64,000 nucleotides of DNA, taken from positions 248,001-312,000 of the forward strand of contig CAWAJB010000020.1 in NCBI GenBank assembly GCA_963782185.1, given 5' to 3'. A program made the position numbers and the translations under genes. The notes under the pieces are model-generated. The model had not been told where the DNA came from, made no database searches, and worked only from the letters and a program-made list of their open reading frames with translations. Of this stretch, positions 57,112 to 64,000 are shown one piece after another (position 1 is the stretch's first letter; every line of letters begins with the position of its first letter). The DNA is from RYN-230 sp963782185 (lineage in GTDB: Bacteria; Actinomycetota; Actinomycetes; Streptosporangiales; Streptosporangiaceae).

Positions 57112-57454
57112 CGGTGAGTGCGCCACCGCAGAGTCCGGCAACAACGTGGTCGCTGCCCCGATCGCAGGCCGGTGGTTCTTCTTCTGGCCATGGGCTGAGC
57201 CGATCGGGTCCGTGATCCGCGTCGCCGACGCGGCCAGGCGGATCATCGATGACTTGTGCCTGGACGGCGACGACGGCACCGGGCAGCCCGTCACGTCCCT
57301 GGCTGTGTGGCGGATGCTGCAGCACGCGCGGGCAGGGATCTCCAGCGTCCATGTATCCGGCGTTCCGCCCGGCGGCGCCGCAGCGGCACGCCATCAGCCT
57401 CCGCGCCAGTCCCGGCCGCCTGTACCCCGGCTGGGCACCCCACCGCGGCGTCGG
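57112..57454. other. Gene-free spacer
   Basis: An open frame crosses this region (VAAPIAGRWFFFWPWAEPIG), but I recognise no family. It is probably degraded DNA between IS66 and the MFS fragment. Confidence 0.35.
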
Positions 57455-57815
57455 CTGGTCCATCTCTGGATCGGGTGGGGCCTGTCGGGAGTCGGAGTTC
57501 TCGGCCTCGGGTTCGTCCCGGATGTCTGGCTGGCCGGTGGGGTTGCGTTCGTGACCTATGGGCTGGACGCCTACGGCTCGGTCATGTTCAACCCGCTCAT
57601 CCAGGAAGGCGTCCCCGACGTGCTGCTGGGACGGGTCTCGGCGGTGGACTACCTATTCGGGTTCGCGCTCAGCCCGCTCGGTCTCGTGGCTGGCGGCGCC
57701 GCCGCCGACCGATCGGCGTCCGGCCCACCCTCATCGTGGGAGGCGCCCTCACCGCACTGACGACCCTCATACCGCTGCTGCCGGGCGTCGAGGACCCAAC
57801 CCTCCAGCACCCAGA
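57455..57815 (+). pseudogene. MFS transporter, C-terminal fragment
   Basis: Membrane helices WIGWGLSGVGVLGLGFVPDV, WLAGGVAFVTYGLDAYGSVM, then QEGVPDVLLGRVSAVDYLFG and FALSPLGLVAGGAAADR match the last three helices of an MFS drug-efflux protein. Near 57715 the frame shifts and continues PIGVRPTLIVGGALTALTTL, IPLLPGVEDP. The first ~300 residues are missing. Confidence 0.7.
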
Positions 57816-58064
57816 AACGCCCACGCCCACGCCGCAACCAACGAGGATGTGACCACTGGTCCGCAGCGACGACTGGACCAGGACGCGGCTCTTGTCGGTG
57901 TCCTTCGATGCACAGAAAGCAGAACCCTTTGACTCAGGGTCTCTTCATAGCGGTGTGATGTCCGGTTGATGCCTTCTTCGCCGTTGCAGCGTTTCACGGA
58001 GCAGTACAGGCGCGGGTTCCAAGATCATGTAGTTGTCGAGTCCTCATGATCACTACGGAAGTCC
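57816..58064. other. Gene-free spacer
   Basis: Nothing recognised. Confidence 0.35.
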
Positions 58065-58560
58065 GTGCCTGCCTTGTCATCATCTCCGATCGATGCTGCC
58101 CTGGAGCAGCTTTCAGATCTGCCTGCCGGTGACCGCGCGCTGCTGGCTGGCCAGTGCCCCAGCTTGGCGGGGTATCTGGCGCGGGTGCCTGATCCGCGTG
58201 ATCCGCGCGGCGTGCGGCACACGCTGACCTCGCTGGTACTGACAGCCGTGGCGGCGGTGCTGGCGGGAGCGCGGTCGTTCACTGCGGTCGGCGAATGGGT
58301 GGCAGACGCGCCGCCGCAGGTCCTGGCCTCACTCGGTGTCCGCCGTGATCCGCTGGCCCGGCGGTTCAGGCCGCCTGATGAGGCCACCATCCGCTGGGTG
58401 CTGGAAGCTGTTGATGCCGCTGCCCTCGATGCTGCGGTGGGGTCCTGGCTCGCCGGGCGACTGCGGGACGCTGACCAGTATGCCGCGCCCGGCCAGTGCC
58501 GGCGGCGGGTGCTGGCTGTAGACGGCAAGTCGGAGCGGGGCACAATCCGGGGCAGGAGGC
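58065..58560 (+). pseudogene. ISAs1-family transposase, 5' fragment
   Basis: VPDPRDPRGVRHTLTSLVLT, ARSFTAVGEWVADAPPQVLA and PPDEATIRWVLEAVDAAALD are the N-terminal DDE_Tnp_1-associated domain of ISAs1 transposases. The first catalytic Asp is present in RRRVLAVDGKSERGT, after which the similarity breaks off. The remaining two thirds of the gene are missing. Confidence 0.75.
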
Positions 58561-58998
58561 TGACGGTAGCGGCCAGTACCCACAAGAAAGTTCCGGTAAT
58601 GACCGGAGGCAGCACGTCCGGACCACCGCAGGCGTGCTGCCGGAAGCCGCTGCCGACGGCGCCGACCCAGAACCCCGTAAAGTGCCGACGGCGGACGTGA
58701 AAACGGAACTTTGTCGGGCGAATAGCCCTCGCCTACCCCTGATGTTCTGTCACGGAGGGTGAACACCCGCAAGAAGGGCCGCCCGGACATTCGGTGCCGA
58801 TTATTCGCTTCGCAGCAACGCCCGGGGCGGGATGTGCCGACAGCGCAGATCACCCTTCATGGCGTACCGGCCCAGGCTGCGGCAGACCGCACCTGCGGCG
58901 AGGAGGACCACTCCAGCCTTAGCCGGGTCGGCCGGCGGTGGTCTGCTCGGCGGCCTGATACAGGTCGCCGGTCCAGTGCTCGCCGCGGTCGCAGAGGT
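58561..58998. other. Gene-free spacer
   Basis: No recognisable gene; probably scar DNA between the ISAs1 stub and the SDR gene. Confidence 0.35.
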
Positions 58999-59880
58999 TC
59001 ACTGGCGCTGGCGCTGCGGGGTGCCGGGGGAGGCGGCCTGTTGGAAGTATTCGGCGAGGTGGTGACGGCCGGTGGTGGGGGCGAGGACGTCCTGGGTGAG
59101 GACGGTCAGCGGGAATTCAATGAGCTGGTGTGTCCGCAGCGGGGTTAGCCGTCGCAGCAGCACCAGCCCGGCCTTGACGGGCCACAGCGGAACATGGGTG
59201 ATGCGTGGTGGGTTACCTGCGGCGCGGAACGCTTGTTGCGCGGCTTGCTCGTGGGTGAGGATGTCCGGTCCGCCGAGGTCGATGGCTTCGGCGTCGCTGG
59301 CGAGGGCGTCGGCGACCGCTGCGGCGACGTCGGCCCCGCCGATCGGGTTGATCCGGAAGCTGCCGGTGCCGAACAGGTAGGCGTGGCCCTTGCGCGCCAT
59401 GGTGAGAAACTCGTCCATGTCGGAGAAGAAACCGTTGGGGTACAAGATGGTGTGCGGCATGCCGGAGCGCTTGAGTTCTTCCTCAAACGCGCGCTTGGCG
59501 CGCACCAGCTGGAGCTTGTCGAGGCCGGGGGCGCGGACCACCGAGGTGTAGATGAACTTCTTCACCCCCGCGCGGCGGGCCTCCTCGAGCAGGTTGCGGT
59601 TGGCGGCATAGTCGACCTGCCAGCAGGTGAATTTGCTGAACTTGCCCATCAGGCCGATGGAGCTGAACACGGCGTCGGTGCCGTCGCAGCAGCCGGCCAG
59701 CGCGTCCGGGTCGGTGGCGTCGGCCTGGTGGGTCTCGTCCACCGCGTCACGGACCGGATCCAGCTTGGCTGGGGAGCGGACCAGCGCGCGGACCTGATGC
59801 CCGCGGGCGTGCAGCTCGCGGACCACGTGCTGACCCAGGTAACCGGTTGATCCGGCGACCAGAACCTTCAAGGGGATCAT
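58999..59880 (-). CDS. NAD(P)-binding SDR-like oxidoreductase (NmrA type)
   Basis: 293 residues. The dinucleotide loop VLVAGSTGYLGQHVVRELHA is followed by AVFSSIGLMGKFSKF, KFIYTSVVRAPGLDK, and YPNGFFSDMDEFL; there is no YxxxK, so it is an atypical SDR of the NmrA/HSCARG kind, often a redox sensor or quinone/isoflavone-type reductase. AAGGAAG abuts the ATG at 59880, so a TTG four codons in is an alternative start. It lies 269 bp downstream of the LuxR gene on the same strand and may be its target. Confidence 0.88.
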   Translation of the reverse strand: MIPLKVLVAGSTGYLGQHVVRELHARGHQVRALVRSPAKLDPVRDAVDETHQADATDPDALAGCCDGTDAVFSSIGLMGKFSKFTCWQVDYAANRNLLEEARRAGVKKFIYTSVVRAPGLDKLQLVRAKRAFEEELKRSGMPHTILYPNGFFSDMDEFLTMARKGHAYLFGTGSFRINPIGGADVAAAVADALASDAEAIDLGGPDILTHEQAAQQAFRAAGNPPRITHVPLWPVKAGLVLLRRLTPLRTHQLIEFPLTVLTQDVLAPTTGRHHLAEYFQQAASPGTPQRQRQ

Positions 59881-60081
59881 CTTCCTTCCTTGCTAGTGAT
59901 CGCAGCAGCGGTCGCACCGTCGCTGGCCGGGGGCTCTCTTGGCGGGGAAGGCCGGTGGCGGGGCGATGCCAGCGCCGGCCGTATCCGGGGCTGGTTCTTC
60001 GAGGGACGGTACGAGCCGGCGCCGCAGTGGGCGTCACCCGGAAGTGCGCATGCGGGTGGAACCTTCGGCGCGCCGGCCGCT

Positions 60082-60129
60082 GGCACGGCAGTGCCGCCGG
60101 GCCGGCCCGGGCACGGCGGTGCCGCCGGG
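60082..60129. repeat. Two 20-bp repeats with GGCAC/GTGCC hairpins
   Basis: 60082-60101 and 60110-60129 are identical except for one base; each contains GGCAC and GTGCC as a small hairpin. A related palindrome, GGTGCCGCGGCACC, lies upstream of the LuxR gene at 63062-63075. They may be operators or terminator parts. Confidence 0.5.
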
Positions 60130-60149
60130 GACCGGCCGCAGGCGCCGGG

Positions 60150-62927
60150 CTAGGGGATCAGGCCGAGCTGGCGGGCCCGGGTGACAGCCTCGGTGCGGTT
60201 AGCCGCGCCGAGCTTGCCCAGCAGGTGGCTGACGTGCTTTTTCACCGTGTCCAGGCTGACCACCAGCTCCTCGGCGATGCGCGGGTTCGGCATGCCCGCG
60301 GCCAGCAGCACCAGGATTTCCCGCTCCCGGGCGGTCAGCTGCTCGACCAGGCCCGGCACCGCGGCGGTGCCGCCGCGCCGGGCACCCGGCGCGGCTTCCG
60401 TGCCGCCGAAGGCCCGCAGCACCTGGGCCAGGCAGCCGAGCGGGACGCCGCGGGCGGCGCCGCGTTCTGCCTTCTGCGCCGCGACCAGCCGGGCCAGCAG
60501 CGCGGCCATCGGCGCGCCCTCATCGGCGAACACCCGGACATAGCCCTGCGGGCAGGCCCGTATCAGCGCCTGGGCCAGGGTGTCCACCGCGGCGTCCTCC
60601 TCGCCTGCGGCTGCCAGCGCCAGCGCCTGCAACGCCCCGATCTCGATGACGCTGCCCGCCCGGCCCTGGGTGGCCGCCGCCGCGTGCAGCCGCTCCAGCA
60701 GCCCGATCGCCGGGCCGGGGCAGTCTTGCGCGAGCAGCACCCGGGCCAGCACCAGGTACTCCGGCTCCCGCGGGTAGGACGGCTCGTCGTTCGCCTCGAG
60801 GCCGCGTTCCCTCGTCCAGCGCGCGGCCGCGGCGACCTCGCCTTGCGCCAGCAGCAGCCGCGCCCGCAGGGCCGTAGCGGGGTTGACCAGCCCTACCGAG
60901 CCGGGTGCCGCGTGGGCCGCCTCGGCGATGGCCTCCCGGGCGCCGTCCTGATCGCCGTTAGCGTGCCGGATCCACGCCAGCGTGGCCAGCCCCCTGGCCA
61001 GTGGCGGGGTATAGACGAACTGTCGGCACAGCGCGATGCCCTCGGTAACATCGCGCAGCGCGGCATCGAGCTCGTTCCGCTGGTAGGCCACGTCAGCCAG
61101 GGCTACGTAGGCCGACCCGGCAGCGGCCAAATGGGCCCCGCCCGGCAGCGCGGTGATCTCCAGCACCTGGCAACCGGTCCGGGCCGCCGCATCCAGCCGT
61201 CCCTGGGCGCGCTGGATCTGGGTGAGTTCATCGCAGACCCAGGCCGTCATCGTCGGTACCCCCGCCTTCTGCCACCCGGCGAGACGGGACATGAATATAC
61301 GCTCGGCCGATGCCAGCCGGCCGCGGAGCCACTCGGCATCAGCCAGAAGTCCCTCGGCGGTGTAACTCAGCATCCACTCGCCTTCACGGATTGCCGCGCC
61401 GCCCCGCACGGCAAGCGCGGCCGTGCTCTCGGCGTCACCACGCAGCGTGGCCAGATAGCTCCGGAGCAGGGTGGTCAGAGCCGGAGGATTCACCAGCCAG
61501 CTGGCGGCTTGGCCGGCGGTGGGCTCGAACGGGCCCTCGTCGGAAATGGCGGGCGCGCGCTCAGCCGCGTCCAGGAGCGGCTCTACCGCCTCCCCATCGC
61601 CGCTGGTGGCGGCCATATGGGCCTGTGCCAGCAGCAGCCTGACGCGGGACCGGATCACGTCAGCGGGCAGGGCTGAGAGCCATTGCCGGATGGTCGCCTC
61701 CTCGCCGCGCAGATTGTAGGCCGCGTCGAAATACTGCTCGATCAGCCGGGCCGCCCAGGTCATCTCCCCGGCGGCTACCGTGTGGCGCACTGCGTCGCCG
61801 GCCAGCCCACGCTCCTCTGACCAGGCGGCAGCGTTGCGGTGCAGTTCCGCCACCCGATCGGGATGTTGCTGCTGGAGGCGGGCACGGAGCAGGTCGGCGA
61901 ACAGGTGGTGGTAACGCCACCAGCCGCGCACCTCATCCAGCGGCACCAAGAACAGGCCCGCCCGCTCCACCTGCTCCAGCATCACCTGGCCACCTGTCCG
62001 GCCGGTAACCGCATCACACAGCTCCCCCGACAGCCGCTCCAGCACCGAGGTCTGCAGCAGGAAGGTGCGCACTTCCTCCGGCTGGCGGTCGAGCACCTCC
62101 CCGGCCAGGTAGTCCAGCACGAAACGATGGCTGCCGCTGAACGCCGCCACGAACCTGGCGACATCCGTCTGCCCCCGCAGCGACAGGGCGGCCAGCTGCA
62201 GCCCGGCGACCCACCCCTCGGTGCGGGCCGCCAGCGCGGCCACTGCTGCGTCGGGCAGGCCGGGCCCGGCCGCCTCGCGCAGCAGGGCCGCCGCCTCATC
62301 CTCCGTGAAGCGCAGCTCGGCAGCGCGCAGCTCGGCCAGCTGACCGCGGGCCCGCAGCCGCGCCAGCGGCAGCGGCGGGTCGGACCGGCCGGCCAGCACC
62401 AAGTGCAGCTCCGGCGGCAGGTGCTCGAGCAGGAACGTCAGCGACGCTTGCACCGGCTGGGAGCCGATCAGGTGGTAGTCATCGAGGATCAGCAGCACCT
62501 CGTCCGCACCGGGCTGGGCGGCCAGCTCGTTGATCAGGGCCGTCACCAGTCCCTCGAAGGATGGCGGTGTCGGCGGGCCGAGCAGTGGGGCGACCCGCTC
62601 GCCGATCCCCGGCCGCGCCCGGTCCAGCGCAGCCACCACATGCCGCCAGAACCGCACCGGGTCGTCATCGGCAGGATCCAGTGACAGCCAAGCCACCCGA
62701 CGATCGCCAGACCGGACCCAGTCGGCCAGCAGCGCCGTCTTGCCGAACCCCGCGGGGGCACACACCAGGACCAGCCTCCGGGCCAGCGCCTCGCCGAGCG
62801 CTCCCGCCAGCCGTGGCCGCGCCACGAACCCCGGCCGCGCGGCAGGCACATGCAGCTTGGTGGCCAGCAGGACATCCTGCTCAGCCGCGGCAGCCGCGGA
62901 CGGGGGTGCCGCCTCGGGCTCAGCCAT
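60150..62927 (-). CDS. LAL-type LuxR regulator (MalT-like)
   Basis: 925 residues. N-terminal STAND ATPase with Walker A LVCAPAGFGKTALLADW and Walker B VLLILDDYHLIG; a long TPR-like helical superstructure; and a C-terminal LuxR HTH (LTAREREILVLLAAGMPNPR, IAEELVVSLDTVKKHVSHLL). The MalT-type arm HHLFADLLRARLQ is present. Such regulators switch on when ATP and an inducer bind. The inducer is unknown. The HTH contains the usual TVKKHV recognition helix. Downstream on the same strand is the SDR gene; a GGTGCC palindrome upstream may be an autoregulatory site. Confidence 0.94.
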   Translation of the reverse strand: MAEPEAAPPSAAAAAEQDVLLATKLHVPAARPGFVARPRLAGALGEALARRLVLVCAPAGFGKTALLADWVRSGDRRVAWLSLDPADDDPVRFWRHVVAALDRARPGIGERVAPLLGPPTPPSFEGLVTALINELAAQPGADEVLLILDDYHLIGSQPVQASLTFLLEHLPPELHLVLAGRSDPPLPLARLRARGQLAELRAAELRFTEDEAAALLREAAGPGLPDAAVAALAARTEGWVAGLQLAALSLRGQTDVARFVAAFSGSHRFVLDYLAGEVLDRQPEEVRTFLLQTSVLERLSGELCDAVTGRTGGQVMLEQVERAGLFLVPLDEVRGWWRYHHLFADLLRARLQQQHPDRVAELHRNAAAWSEERGLAGDAVRHTVAAGEMTWAARLIEQYFDAAYNLRGEEATIRQWLSALPADVIRSRVRLLLAQAHMAATSGDGEAVEPLLDAAERAPAISDEGPFEPTAGQAASWLVNPPALTTLLRSYLATLRGDAESTAALAVRGGAAIREGEWMLSYTAEGLLADAEWLRGRLASAERIFMSRLAGWQKAGVPTMTAWVCDELTQIQRAQGRLDAAARTGCQVLEITALPGGAHLAAAGSAYVALADVAYQRNELDAALRDVTEGIALCRQFVYTPPLARGLATLAWIRHANGDQDGAREAIAEAAHAAPGSVGLVNPATALRARLLLAQGEVAAAARWTRERGLEANDEPSYPREPEYLVLARVLLAQDCPGPAIGLLERLHAAAATQGRAGSVIEIGALQALALAAAGEEDAAVDTLAQALIRACPQGYVRVFADEGAPMAALLARLVAAQKAERGAARGVPLGCLAQVLRAFGGTEAAPGARRGGTAAVPGLVEQLTAREREILVLLAAGMPNPRIAEELVVSLDTVKKHVSHLLGKLGAANRTEAVTRARQLGLIP

Positions 62928-63267
62928 CGGGCGACCTACTACTCAGCGCATCCAGCGATGACCAGCATCGCTGCCAGGTCCGGTCATTCTAACCGCCGGC
63001 CTGGAGGCCGCGCCCGGCCGGCCCGGTGCGGCCGCCGGACCACGGGCGCTAGCGCGGCGCCGGTGCCGCGGCACCTTGGTGCCGGGCCTGGCCGGGGAAC
63101 GTTTCCACCGGCATGGCACTGCCGGGTGACGCCCGCGCCAGCCCAGGCCCATAACGTCGTTCAGAACCAGCCACAAGAAGAGAGCGTGACCAGGAGGAGG
63201 ACGCAATGCATGCTTTCGTCACGGGGGCGAGCTGTTGAGGAACTCAGGCAATGGATGGTGAGCATGG
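62928..63267. other. Divergent control region between LuxR and MarR genes
   Basis: No gene. It contains the perfect 14-bp palindrome 63062-63075 and a further GGTGCC at 63078-63083. GGTGAG at 63256 could serve the MarR start. Confidence 0.5.
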
Positions 63268-63739
63268 ATGGATGAGCAGAGCGGCACCGTGATGACCCTG
63301 GACGCCGAACCGGTCCCGCACGCGACACCGCTGGTCACGGGGGCGTGCCGCGACGACGACGAGCTGAACCAGCAGATCGCGGACACGCTCGGCGAGCTCA
63401 TCAGGCATGCTCTGACCGTCAGCGACACCAAGGCCCTGTTCATGCTCGAAGCGCCCATGACGATGAAGGATCTCGGGCTGCGGATGGGTTGCGACCCGTC
63501 CTTCGTCACCTCGGTCGCCGACGCGCTGGGGAAGCACGGCCCGGCCCGGCGGGAACCCTCTCCGCGTGACCGGCGGAGCAAGAACCTCGTGCTCACCCCT
63601 GAAGGCGCGAAGCTCAGGGACCGGCTATACGCCGAGCTGTCGGCCCGGACGCCCTGGTGCACCTCGCTGGATAGCAGCGAGCGCCGGTGCCTGCTCGGGG
63701 CTGATGCGGAAGTTGATCAGATCACGGGGCGGGAGGTGA
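63268..63739 (+). pseudogene. MarR-family regulator with a 3' frameshift
   Basis: The winged helix is clear: MTMKDLGLRMGCDPSFVTSV, ADALGKHGPARREPSPRDRR and SKNLVLTPEGAKL, including the RR.spRDRRsKnLvLTpeG wing. After RRCLLG the frame diverges; removing one G from the GGGG run at 63697-63700 gives LLGLMRKLIRSRGGR and a stop at 63737, the expected family ending. As written, the frame runs on to 63780 with an unrelated tail. The DNA-binding part is whole, so the protein may still work, and an assembly error is possible. Confidence 0.75.
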
Positions 63740-63965
63740 TGGTGTCACAACCGTGGCGGCTGCATCGTCATGACCGATGACAACTCAGCCCGCACGGTCG
63801 TCCGAAGGTGACGGCCACACGGGAAAAGGAAGACACGTTACGGGGGCGGATACCACGGTCCGTTCAGCCAGAAAAGGGTCTTAAGAAACAAGCGCTGTCC
63901 GTGACCACGACACCTGACCGGTCACGGCGAAAGTTCAGTGCGCTCGAAAACGAGGGAGTTCAACC

Positions 63966-64000
63966 TTGTCCGCCACATCAAAAGACACCGGGCAGAGGGC
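63966..64000 (+). CDS. Possible start of a further gene (cut by window end)
   Basis: TTG at 63966 has GAGGGAG eight bases upstream and opens LSATSKDTGQR up to the window end. A 10-bp palindrome TGACCGGTCA (63915-63924) lies upstream. MarR genes are often followed by transporter genes, but nothing here shows the product. Confidence 0.35.
   Translation, partial: MSATSKDTGQR

Noticed and set aside
63915..63924. TGACCGGTCA as a MarR operator
   Set aside because: A single 10-bp palindrome is expected by chance at this GC content; no second site or spacing supports it.

Overview
The window is very GC-rich DNA (tRNAs apart, most genes have G/C third positions), with many GTG starts, ATGA/GTGA stop-start overlaps and strictly actinobacterial gene families (LytR-CpsA-Psr protein, oligoribonuclease, MocR-type remnant, GNAT-acyl-CoA synthetase fusion, LAL-type LuxR). 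It most likely comes from a soil actinomycete, Streptosporangiales-like or a related order. The exact taxon cannot be read from the sequence.

1-15 kb is an ordinary chromosomal stretch: the end of a VWA protein, an aminoglycoside-phosphotransferase-fold enzyme, an amidase-like Trp-rich protein, an FMN split-barrel protein, orn, tRNA-His, a frameshifted methyltransferase, an LCP cell-wall ligase, a LuxR mini-protein, an OmpR/HK two-component pair, fructosamine kinase with low-molecular-weight tyrosine phosphatase, an FAD oxidoreductase, a secreted hydrolase and a flavodoxin. Between the first two genes lies a triplicated ~99-bp unit that folds into two hairpins per copy.

15-38 kb is an eroding metabolic island. 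Intact genes are a phasin-like protein, KaiC and KaiB homologues, a 939-residue GNAT/acyl-CoA synthetase, ackA-pta, a free-standing di-lipoyl protein, and an aldehyde dehydrogenase-DUF779-alcohol dehydrogenase operon. They suggest two-carbon and acetyl-CoA metabolism under low oxygen or dormancy. Scattered between them are remnants: sedolisin, a decayed copy of the GNAT/acyl-CoA synthetase, a DevS-like kinase fragment, a fatty-acyl-CoA ligase lacking its P-loop, a PAS kinase N-terminus directly after kaiB, a HAD/P-loop fragment, zwf and tpiA stubs, and three transposase remnants.

38-58 kb is a nested mobile-element hot spot that starts just behind tRNA-Lys. An IS110-family transposase is split by a 4,343-bp Tn554-like element (tnpA-tnpB-tnpC plus a small HTH-like gene). 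Next come a DDE transposase overlapping a tyrosine-recombinase-fold protein without a nucleophile, a divergent DUF6788 gene, a complete and apparently cargo-free Tn7-like element (tnsA-tnsB-tnsC-tniQ with recognisable ends), a nuclease-like gene cut by an intact IS66, an MFS fragment and an ISAs1 fragment.

58-64 kb returns to a chromosomal context: a LAL-type LuxR regulator, an SDR oxidoreductase and a frameshifted MarR regulator, with the possible start of one more gene at the right edge.
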